A DNA stretch of 28,608 bases from JBMNQI01 sp050944055 (lineage in GTDB: Bacteria > Bacillota > Clostridia > Oscillospirales > Oscillospiraceae), in contig JBMNQI010000029.1 of the NCBI GenBank assembly GCA_050944055.1, positions 1 to 28,608 of the forward strand, given 5' to 3'. The notes under the pieces are model-generated. The model was not told where the DNA came from. It ran no database searches and saw nothing but the letters and a program-made list of their open reading frames with translations. This document shows positions 22,148-28,608 of the stretch, in pieces. The first letter of the stretch is position 1; each line of letters starts with the position of its first letter. The position numbers and the translations under genes were made by a program.

Positions 22148-22196
22148 AAAGGGCAAAGGTGTCCTCACACTACGAGGCGCACTTTGCCCTTTTCTG
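22148..22196 (+). terminator. Leader hairpin/terminator in front of glnA, candidate antitermination site
   Basis: AAAGGGCAAAG (22148-22158) pairs perfectly with CTTTGCCCTTT (22182-22192). An inner CCTC/GAGG stem is present, and TTTTCTG follows. It has the form of an intrinsic terminator within the first ~50 bases of the transcript. An alternative CACC/GGTG pairing near 22145-22160 would compete with it. The operon encodes an ANTAR RNA-binding protein, whose family controls such terminators. Confidence 0.6.
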
Positions 22197-22237
22197 TATA
22201 TTGCTGAGCCCGTCAATTATTAGGAAGGAGCATCCAT

Positions 22238-23569
22238 ATGAAAAAGTATTCCAAAGAGGACATTATACGCATTGTCAGGGAGGGCGACATAGAGTTCATT
22301 CGCATGCAGTTTACCGATATTTTCGGCCAGCTGAAGAACGTGGCCATAACAGCGTCGCAGATTGAGAAGGCGGTCAACAACCAGATAATGATCGACGGCA
22401 GCTCGATCGAAGGCTTTGTGCGCATTCACGAGTCGGACCAGTACCTGTATCCCGACCTGGACACGTTCACAATCCTGCCGTGGAGGCCCCAGTACGGCAA
22501 GGTCGCCAGGCTTATCTGCGATGTGTACAATCCCGACGGCACGCAGTTTGTGGGCGACCCGCGCGGCGTCCTGCAGCGCGTTTTAAAAAAAGCCGAGGAT
22601 ATGGGATATACCTTCAACGTCGGGCCCGAGCTTGAGTTTTTCCTGTTTCAGACAAACGCGGAGGGAAAGCCCAGCTTAAAGACGGACGACGAGGCGGGAT
22701 ACTTCGACCTGGGCCCTCTCGACCATGGCGAGGGGACGCGGCGCGAGATCTGCATGGCGCTTGAAAAAATGGGCTTTGAGATCGAGGCCTCGCACCACGA
22801 GGTCGCCGCCGGGCAGCATGAGATAGACTTTAAATACTCAAACGCATTGACGACGGCGGACAATATCATGACCTTCAAGCTGGCGGTCAAGTCCCTCGCG
22901 CAGAAGAACGGCCTGCACGCCACATTTATGCCCAAGCCGATTTTCGGCGTAAACGGTTCGGGAATGCACACCAACATGTCGCTGAGCAAGGACGGGAGGA
23001 ACGTATTTTTTGATGAAAACAGCCCGGATCAGCTCTCCTCCGAGGCTCACAGCTTTATAGCGGGCCTTCTGGCCCATGTAAGGGGAATGGCCGCTATTAC
23101 AAACCCGCTTGTTAACTCATATAAAAGGCTCGTGCCCGGATACGAGGCTCCCTGCTACCTGGCCTGGTCGACGCGCAACCGCAGCGCGCTTATACGCATC
23201 CCGGCCGTCAGAGGCGAGAACACGAGGGTCGAGCTGCGCTGCCCCGACCCCGCCTGCAACCCGTATCTTGCACTGGCGGTATGCCTCGCAGCCGGGCTTG
23301 ACGGCATAGAGAATAAGATGATACCGTCCCCCGAGATAAGCGAAAACATCTTCAAGCTTACGCCCGAGGCGCGGCTGGCCAGGAACATAGGCTCAATGCC
23401 CGGCAGCCTTAAGGAGGCCATCGAGGAGCTTAAAAAAGACGAGGTCATAAAGCTGGCCCTCGGCGAGCACGTATATGTGAACTATATAGAGGGCAAGGAA
23501 AAGGAATGGGATGAGTTCCGCACGCATGTCACCAACTGGGAGAAAGAGAAATACATGGTCACATATTGA
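22238..23569 (+). CDS. glnA: Glutamine synthetase type I
   Basis: 443 residues, the length of the short GSI-alpha class of Firmicutes. N-terminal beta-grasp (EFIRMQFTDIFGQLKNVAI, then DGSSIEGFVRIHESDQYLYPD) and a catalytic domain with GPELEFFLF, EVAAGQHEIDF, MPKPIFGVNGSGMHTNMSL, NRSALIRIP and NTRVELRCPDPACNPYLAL. It makes glutamine from glutamate, ammonium and ATP in a cytosolic dodecamer. First gene of an operon with the ANTAR regulator and the glutamate synthase large subunit, giving the GS-GOGAT ammonium assimilation cycle. Strong promoter, but a terminator-like hairpin in the leader suggests RNA-level control by nitrogen status. Confidence 0.97.
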   Translation: MKKYSKEDIIRIVREGDIEFIRMQFTDIFGQLKNVAITASQIEKAVNNQIMIDGSSIEGFVRIHESDQYLYPDLDTFTILPWRPQYGKVARLICDVYNPDGTQFVGDPRGVLQRVLKKAEDMGYTFNVGPELEFFLFQTNAEGKPSLKTDDEAGYFDLGPLDHGEGTRREICMALEKMGFEIEASHHEVAAGQHEIDFKYSNALTTADNIMTFKLAVKSLAQKNGLHATFMPKPIFGVNGSGMHTNMSLSKDGRNVFFDENSPDQLSSEAHSFIAGLLAHVRGMAAITNPLVNSYKRLVPGYEAPCYLAWSTRNRSALIRIPAVRGENTRVELRCPDPACNPYLALAVCLAAGLDGIENKMIPSPEISENIFKLTPEARLARNIGSMPGSLKEAIEELKKDEVIKLALGEHVYVNYIEGKEKEWDEFRTHVTNWEKEKYMVTY

Positions 23570-23614
23570 CGCGCGTGCCGGCATATGGGGAACGCTTAAT
23601 AAGAAGGTGGTTTT

Positions 23615-24160
23615 CTGGACAGGGTTGTTGTTGCCTTTTTGGGCGAGAGCTACCTAAGGCGCATCTGCGAGGCCCTTGAAGCAGGGGGCGTGAGGATAAA
23701 ACACAGGTGTAGGAGCGCGGCCGAAGCCAAGCGCGCGCTTCAAAGCATGGGCGGCGGCGTCATCATATGCGGTTACAGACTGGCCGATATGACGGCGAAC
23801 GAGCTGTCGTACGACATTTCGGACACGACGTATATGCTGGTTCTCGCCTCTGCGGATGATCTCGGGCTAATCGACAATGATAATATATTCAAGCTCCCCC
23901 TGCCGGCCTCGAAAGCCGAGATACTCGCTTCGGTAAAAATACTTATGAAGGTGGAGGAAAGGCGCTTCCGCTCCGCGCTTCCAAGACGCAGCCCCGAAGA
24001 AGAAAAGCTTATCGCGCGCGCGAAAGAGCTGCTTGTTGAAAAGAACGATATGACCGAAGAACAGTCTCACAGGTTCCTTCAGCAAAAGAGCATGAATACG
24101 GGAGTCAGCAAAGCCGAGGTAGCAAGGCTAATAGTCGAATCTTACGATTCAATAGTCTGA
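23615..24160 (+). CDS. ANTAR-domain antitermination regulator with degenerate receiver
   Basis: 181 residues if translation starts at the CTG at 23615; AAGAAGGTGG lies just upstream and the start yields DRVVVAFLGE, the first strand of the receiver fold. The only other in-frame start after the stop at 23600 is TTG 23639, which removes that strand and lacks a ribosome binding site. Residues ~1-115 are receiver-like, but the phosphate-accepting Asp is missing: the strand reads VIICGYRLADMTANEL, with Cys/Gly at the position. Residues ~127-178 are the ANTAR helices (IARAKELLVEKNDMTEEQSHRFLQQ, then SKAEVARLIVESY), which bind paired hairpins in leader RNA and prevent termination. Clostridial relatives sit beside glnA. 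Likely regulator of this operon through its leader. Confidence 0.88.
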   Translation: MDRVVVAFLGESYLRRICEALEAGGVRIKHRCRSAAEAKRALQSMGGGVIICGYRLADMTANELSYDISDTTYMLVLASADDLGLIDNDNIFKLPLPASKAEILASVKILMKVEERRFRSALPRRSPEEEKLIARAKELLVEKNDMTEEQSHRFLQQKSMNTGVSKAEVARLIVESYDSIV

Positions 24161-24194
24161 CCGCACGAATCAGCCGACTTACTGATGTTAATGT

Positions 24195-24213
24195 CGCCGG
24201 CATAAAGCCGGCG
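24195..24213 (+). repeat. Perfect hairpin in the regulator/gltB gap
   Basis: CGCCGGC (24195-24201) pairs with GCCGGCG (24207-24213) around a 5-base loop, ATAAA. With the next hairpin it fills the 103-base gap before gltB and may tune gltB expression or mRNA stability. Confidence 0.5.
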
Positions 24214-24228
24214 GCGTATAAACCATAC

Positions 24229-24254
24229 GGCCGGGGCATATACTGCCCGGGGCC
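24229..24254 (+). repeat. Imperfect hairpin just before gltB
   Basis: Outer GGCC/GGCC and inner GGGCA/TGCCC pairs with a central mismatch. It ends just upstream of the gltB ribosome binding site (GAAAGGA). Confidence 0.45.
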
Positions 24255-24263
24255 TTGAAAGGA

Positions 24264-27200
24264 ATGGACCACTTGAGAGGAACAGAGCTTCCAAAGAACG
24301 GCCTTTATGACCCGCGATACGAGCATGACGCCTGCGGCATAGGCCTCATAGTCAATATCAGGGGAGAGAGATCGAATGAGATCGTCAGGCAGGGCTTGAC
24401 TGTGCTTAAAAACCTGAGCCACCGCGGTGCGCTGGGCAGCGAGCCCGGCTCAGGGGACGGCGCGGGCATATTAATGCAGCTCCCACACGAGTTTTACAGG
24501 AAAACCTGCTCATCCTGCGGAATCGAGCTGCCCGGGGCCGGCGACTACGGGACCGGCCTTGTCTTCCTGCCGCACGATGAAAAAGCCAGAAAGAATATTG
24601 AAAACGAATTTGAAATCATAGTAGCCGGCGAAGGCCAGATAATGCTCGGCTGGCGGGACGTGCCCGTTTTCGCGCATAACCTCGGCAGGACTGCGCGAGA
24701 GAGCATGCCGTTTATCAGGCAGGTTTTTGTCGGCAGAAAGGGCGCGAAGCCCGGAGACGATTTCGAGCGCAGGCTCTATATCATACGAAGGGCGGCCGAA
24801 AACGCAGTCAAAAACGGAGCCTGCGAGAGCGGTTTTTATATGCCGAGCCTCTCGTCCAGAACCGTAGTTTACAAGGGAATGCTGACGGCGGAGCAGCTCG
24901 GCGAATTTTACATCGATCTAAATGACAGCGGGATGAAAACCGCCCTCGCTATGGTGCACTCGCGCTACAGCACGAATACTTTCCCGAGCTGGGAGAGGGC
25001 GCACCCCAACCGCTGCGTAATACATAACGGCGAGATAAATACGCTTCGCGGAAACGTCAATTTTATGAACTCGCGCCAGTACATGATGCAATGCGCCGCC
25101 TTCGGGGATGAGCTATCTAAGCTTCTCCCCATAATAGACGCAAACGGCAGCGACTCGGCCATATTTGACAACGTCGCGGAGTTCCTGATGCTCTCGGGAA
25201 TGCCCATAGAACAGGTGATGATGCTCATGATTCCCGAGCCCTGGGACAACCACGAGAGCATGAGCGAGGAGAAGAAGGCGTTTTACGAGTTTTGCGCCTG
25301 TTTGATGGAGCCCTGGGACGGCCCCGTCGCGATGGGGTTTACGGACGGCAGAAAAATCGGCGCGATACTCGACCGCAACGGCCTGCGCCCGGCCAGGTAC
25401 TGCGTAACCTCGGACGGCTTCGTCGTGCTCGCCTCCGAGACCGGCGTTCTGGACATTCCGGAAGAAAAGATAGTAAAGAAAGAGCGGCTGCACCCGGGGC
25501 GCATGCTGCTTATTGACACCGAAAGCGGAAGGATAATAGAGGACGAGGAGATAAAGCGCGAAATTTCCTCCCGCCGCCCCTACGGGCAGTGGCTGAAAAA
25601 CAATATGATGCGGCTTGAGGAGCTGCCCGAAGCGGAGGACGCGGATGAAGAACCGGAGCCGCTTCACCGTTTGCAGAAGGCCTTCGGGTATACCTACGAG
25701 GATATGCGCATGGTGCTCGCGCCGATGGTGGAAAGCGGCGTCGACCCCGTGGGATCCATGGGCTGCGACACGCCCCTGGCAGTGCTTTCAAGGAAGCCGC
25801 AGCTTCTTTACGAATACTTCAAGCAGCTTTTCGCGCAGGTGACTAACCCTCCCATAGACGCGCTGCGCGAGGCTCTTATAACCTCGACGGTCGTCTATCT
25901 GGGGTCGGAGGGCGATTTGCTCAATCCCGGCCCCGAAGCCTGCCGCAGGATAAAGCTGGGGCGCCCGATACTGGACGACGATGAGCTCCGGAAACTGAAA
26001 AAACTGGACGTCCCGGGCTTTAAGTCCGTCACGCTTCCAATACTCTACAGAGCGGGAGGCGGCGGCAAGGAGCTTGAAAAGGCGCTGGGCAGGCTTTTCG
26101 CTTCGGCGTCTGAAGCCGTGCGCTCAGGCGCTAACATTTTAATCCTCTCCGACCGGGGAGTGAGCGAAGAATACTCCGCCATACCCGCCCTGCTCGCCTC
26201 TTCCGGCCTGCACCACCATCTTATACGCGAGAAGCTCCGTACCAAGGCCAGCATAGTGCTAGAGTCCGGAGAGCCGCGTGAGGTGCATCATTTCTCCTGC
26301 CTTATAGGCTTCGGCGTATCGGCCATCAACCCCTACCTGGCCATAGAATCAGTTGCAAATCTTGTGCACGAGGGCTATATAAGCGGGTATTCGGAAGACG
26401 AAGCGATACGCACATACATTAAGGCCGCGAACAAGGGCGTCGTTAAGGTGCTCTCCAAGATGGGCATCTCCACGATACAGAGCTATTCCGGCGCCCAGAT
26501 ATTCGAGGCAATCGGCCTTACATCCGAAGTCGTCGACAAATACTTCCCCTCCACGCCGGCGCCCATAGGCTCTGTGGGACTTTCTGAAATTGCGAGGGAG
26601 ACTCATATGCGCCACGAGGATGCCTATGCCGCCGCTTCGGACGAGGAGCTGGAGAGCCCGGGCGTCTACCAGTACCGCAGAAACGGCGAATACCATTTGT
26701 ATAATCCCGAGACCATATACAAGCTCCAGCAGGCCGTGCGCAGAGGCGACTACGCTCTTTACAAGGAATACTCCAGGCTTATAAACGAAAACGGCGAACA
26801 GCAGGCCACGCTGCGCTCCCTGCTGCGGTTTAAGAAAGGCTCTCCCGTCCCTCTGGACGAGGTCGAGCCCGTGGAGTCGATATGCAGGAGGTTCAAGACC
26901 GGAGCGATGTCCTACGGCTCCATCAGCAAGGAGGCTCACGAGGCCATAGCGACAGCCATGAACCGCATAGGCGGCAAGAGCAATACGGGCGAGGGCGGCG
27001 AGGACCCGGCCAGATATATCCCGCTCCCGAATGGCGACAGCCTCTGCAGCGCCGTAAAGCAGGTGGCTTCCGGGCGCTTCGGAGTGACGAGCGAATACCT
27101 CGTTAGCGCGAAGGAGATACAGATAAAGATTTCTCAGGGCGCGAAACCCGGCGAGGGCGGCCAGCTGCCCGGAAGGAAGGTCTATCCCGACGTGGCGCGC

Positions 27201-28608
27201 GTGAGGCATTCGACGCCCGGCGTCGGCCTCATCTCGCCCCCGCCCCACCACGACATATATTCAATCGAGGACCTCAAGCAGCTCATTTTCGACCTGAAAT
27301 GCGCTAATCCCGAGGCACGCATAAACGTAAAGCTAGTCTCCGAGGCCGGCGTCGGCACCGTCGCTTCAGGCGTCGCCAAGGGCTTTGCCGACGTGATACT
27401 TATAAGCGGCTACGACGGCGGGACGGGCGCCTCGCCCAGAACAAGCATGCGCCACGCGGGCCTTCCTTGGGAGCTGGGGCTTGCCGAGACGCAGCAGACT
27501 CTGGTGATGAACAACCTGCGCGGCAGGGTTACTCTCGAAGTAGACGGTAAGCTGATGACCGGGCGCGACGTGGCCGTAGGCGCGCTTTTAGGCGCCGAGG
27601 AATTCGGGTTTGCGACCGCGCCTCTGGTGGCTCTTGGCTGCGTCATGATGCGCGTATGCAATATGGACTCCTGCCCTGTGGGAATCGCCACAAACAATCC
27701 CGAGCTTAGGAAGAGGTTCAGGGGAGATGCGCAGCACGTCGTTAACTTTATGCGCTTTGTGGCGCAGGAGCTGCGCGAAATTATGGCGGAGCTGGGAGTG
27801 CGCACGGTCGACGAAATGGTGGGGCGGAGCGACATGCTGGAGGCAGATACGTCAAAGGCCTCGTGGAAGGCAAAAAACCTCGACCTCTCGCCCATACTGT
27901 ACAGGCCCGAAGTAACGCCTAGCACTCCGCTGCGGCGCACGCAGGAGCAGGACCACGGGCTGAGCGATACCCTGGATATGCGCGTCCTGGTCGGACTGTG
28001 CGGGCCCGCGCTCAAAAACGGGAGCAGGGTCGAAGCGGACCTGCCCGTATACAACACGGACAGGGCCGTCGGGACCATACTCGGCAGTTTCGTTACGCGC
28101 AGATACGGCGCTGCCGGCCTGCCGGACGACACGATCGTGCTGCACTTTTCGGGCTCCTGCGGCCAGAGCTTCGGCGCTTTCCTGCCTAAAGGCATAACGC
28201 TGAAGCTGACGGGCGACGCCAACGACTACTTCGGCAAAGGCCTCTCCGGCGGATGCCTCATAGCCAAAGCGCCGGAAGAGTCTAAATTCGTGCCAGAAGA
28301 GAATATAATCATTGGCAATGTCGCCCTGTACGGCGCGACGGAAGGCGAGGCCTATGTCGGGGGCGCGGCGGGCGAGCGCTTCTGCGTGAGAAACAGCGGC
28401 GCAGTTGCGGTAGTGGAGTCTGTCGGCGACCACGGCTGCGAATACATGACGGGAGGGCGCGTAGCAGTCCTCGGAAAGACGGGCAGGAACTTCGCGGCCG
28501 GAATGTCGGGCGGGATCGCATACGTGTACGACGAGGACGGCAGCTTCCCGCAACGCTGCAATACCGAGATGGTTGGGCTTGAAAATGTCCCGGGGGAAGA
28601 GGAAGAGG
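24264..28608 (+). CDS. gltB: Glutamate synthase large subunit (3' partial)
   Basis: The frame is open from ATG 24264 to the window end, 1448 codons of roughly 1500. The ribosome binding site GAAAGGA abuts this ATG; the in-frame TTG at 24273 has better spacing and is an alternative start. After a short propeptide the catalytic Cys (residue 24, EHDACGIGLIV) begins the glutaminase domain (LSHRGALGSEPGSGDGAGI; RYSTNTFPSWERAHPNR). The FMN synthase domain follows (SEAGVGTVASGVAKGF; SGYDGGTGASP), with the 3Fe-4S cysteines at ~1126, 1132 and 1137 (GCVMMRVCNMDSCPVGIA), then the C-terminal beta-helix domain (GGRVAVLGKTGRNFAAGMSGG). It makes two glutamate from glutamine and 2-oxoglutarate, with electrons from a small subunit (gltD) not in this window. 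Operon with glnA and the ANTAR regulator. Confidence 0.96.
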   Translation, partial: MDHLRGTELPKNGLYDPRYEHDACGIGLIVNIRGERSNEIVRQGLTVLKNLSHRGALGSEPGSGDGAGILMQLPHEFYRKTCSSCGIELPGAGDYGTGLVFLPHDEKARKNIENEFEIIVAGEGQIMLGWRDVPVFAHNLGRTARESMPFIRQVFVGRKGAKPGDDFERRLYIIRRAAENAVKNGACESGFYMPSLSSRTVVYKGMLTAEQLGEFYIDLNDSGMKTALAMVHSRYSTNTFPSWERAHPNRCVIHNGEINTLRGNVNFMNSRQYMMQCAAFGDELSKLLPIIDANGSDSAIFDNVAEFLMLSGMPIEQVMMLMIPEPWDNHESMSEEKKAFYEFCACLMEPWDGPVAMGFTDGRKIGAILDRNGLRPARYCVTSDGFVVLASETGVLDIPEEKIVKKERLHPGRMLLIDTESGRIIEDEEIKREISSRRPYGQWLKNNMMRLEELPEAEDADEEPEPLHRLQKAFGYTYEDMRMVLAPMVESGVDPVGSMGCDTPLAVLSRKPQLLYEYFKQLFAQVTNPPIDALREALITSTVVYLGSEGDLLNPGPEACRRIKLGRPILDDDELRKLKKLDVPGFKSVTLPILYRAGGGGKELEKALGRLFASASEAVRSGANILILSDRGVSEEYSAIPALLASSGLHHHLIREKLRTKASIVLESGEPREVHHFSCLIGFGVSAINPYLAIESVANLVHEGYISGYSEDEAIRTYIKAANKGVVKVLSKMGISTIQSYSGAQIFEAIGLTSEVVDKYFPSTPAPIGSVGLSEIARETHMRHEDAYAAASDEELESPGVYQYRRNGEYHLYNPETIYKLQQAVRRGDYALYKEYSRLINENGEQQATLRSLLRFKKGSPVPLDEVEPVESICRRFKTGAMSYGSISKEAHEAIATAMNRIGGKSNTGEGGEDPARYIPLPNGDSLCSAVKQVASGRFGVTSEYLVSAKEIQIKISQGAKPGEGGQLPGRKVYPDVARVRHSTPGVGLISPPPHHDIYSIEDLKQLIFDLKCANPEARINVKLVSEAGVGTVASGVAKGFADVILISGYDGGTGASPRTSMRHAGLPWELGLAETQQTLVMNNLRGRVTLEVDGKLMTGRDVAVGALLGAEEFGFATAPLVALGCVMMRVCNMDSCPVGIATNNPELRKRFRGDAQHVVNFMRFVAQELREIMAELGVRTVDEMVGRSDMLEADTSKASWKAKNLDLSPILYRPEVTPSTPLRRTQEQDHGLSDTLDMRVLVGLCGPALKNGSRVEADLPVYNTDRAVGTILGSFVTRRYGAAGLPDDTIVLHFSGSCGQSFGAFLPKGITLKLTGDANDYFGKGLSGGCLIAKAPEESKFVPEENIIIGNVALYGATEGEAYVGGAAGERFCVRNSGAVAVVESVGDHGCEYMTGGRVAVLGKTGRNFAAGMSGGIAYVYDEDGSFPQRCNTEMVGLENVPGEEEE

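Larger units (their letters stand above)
21942..22237. other. Intergenic region and leader of the glnA operon
   Basis: No gene is supported. The left half (21942-22109) is AT-rich with no clear element. The right half carries the promoter (22110-22138), a hairpin at the transcript start (22148-22192) and the glnA ribosome binding site AGGAAGGAG just before 22238. Confidence 0.6.

Noticed and set aside
22148..22192. Standard ANTAR two-hairpin target in the glnA leader
   Set aside because: Only one hairpin fits after the predicted start, its loop (ACACTAC) is seven bases and lacks the A1/G4 pattern of known targets.
27410..28553. Long minus-strand frames opposite gltB (up to 270 codons)
   Set aside because: Antisense shadows of gltB; sequences are Ser/Arg/Pro-rich with no domain and no start signals.
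1..28608. CRISPR arrays, tRNA or rRNA genes
   Set aside because: No regularly spaced repeats and no cloverleaf or rRNA-like sequence were seen in the intergenic stretches.

Overview
The window looks like chromosomal DNA of a spore-forming anaerobic Firmicute of the class Clostridia. The evidence is an alpha/beta-type small acid-soluble spore protein gene (21649-21852), Shine-Dalgarno-led genes, a glnA / ANTAR regulator / gltB nitrogen cluster, and Old-Yellow-Enzyme-type flavoenzymes with Fe-S clusters typical of gut anaerobes. Most of the window is moderately GC-rich. The stretch at about 800-2500 is clearly AT-richer, which suggests acquired cargo. Genus cannot be decided from the sequence.

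Left edge (1-2514): the end of a prophage-like region. A very large protein, cut by the window edge, has an alanine/glycine-rich hydrophobic body. It ends in a short AT-rich domain that looks like the variable toxin tip of a polymorphic (MuF/polyvalent-type) phage toxin. An unrelated AT-rich ORF follows (candidate immunity gene), then a terminator, a ribbon-helix-helix-like gene, a tiny ORF and a four-cysteine zinc-ribbon gene. An IS256-family element (2515-4007) with a frameshifted transposase and 26-bp imperfect ends separates this from the chromosome. No target duplication is visible.

Middle (4009-18535): a transport and flavoenzyme island. On the minus strand a seven-gene unit reads: two tandem oligopeptide-type binding lipoproteins, permeases OppB and OppC, ATPases OppD and OppF, and a membrane-anchored orphan 5'-nucleotidase C-terminal domain translationally coupled to OppF. 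Divergent from it is an FMN/FAD/4Fe-4S oxidoreductase of the 2,4-dienoyl-CoA reductase / BaiCD type. A paralogue faces it convergently across a bidirectional terminator. Next comes a GntP-like anion permease with a small membrane protein. The two opp promoters share the same architecture, with the same upstream box at identical spacing, which implies one regulator. A plausible reading is uptake and reduction of unsaturated organic acids or peptide-like compounds, but the substrate is not visible.

Right (19137-21852): an isolated phage-type lysis cassette (XhlA-like protein, subtilisin-like protease with stalk domain, holin, amidase) with no other phage genes, followed by the spore protein gene. 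Then 22110-28608: a consensus sigma-70 promoter, a strong hairpin at the very start of the transcript, glnA (glutamine synthetase), an ANTAR antitermination regulator with a degenerate receiver and a probable CTG start, and gltB (glutamate synthase large subunit), open to the window end. This is an ammonium assimilation operon with its likely RNA-level regulator built in.
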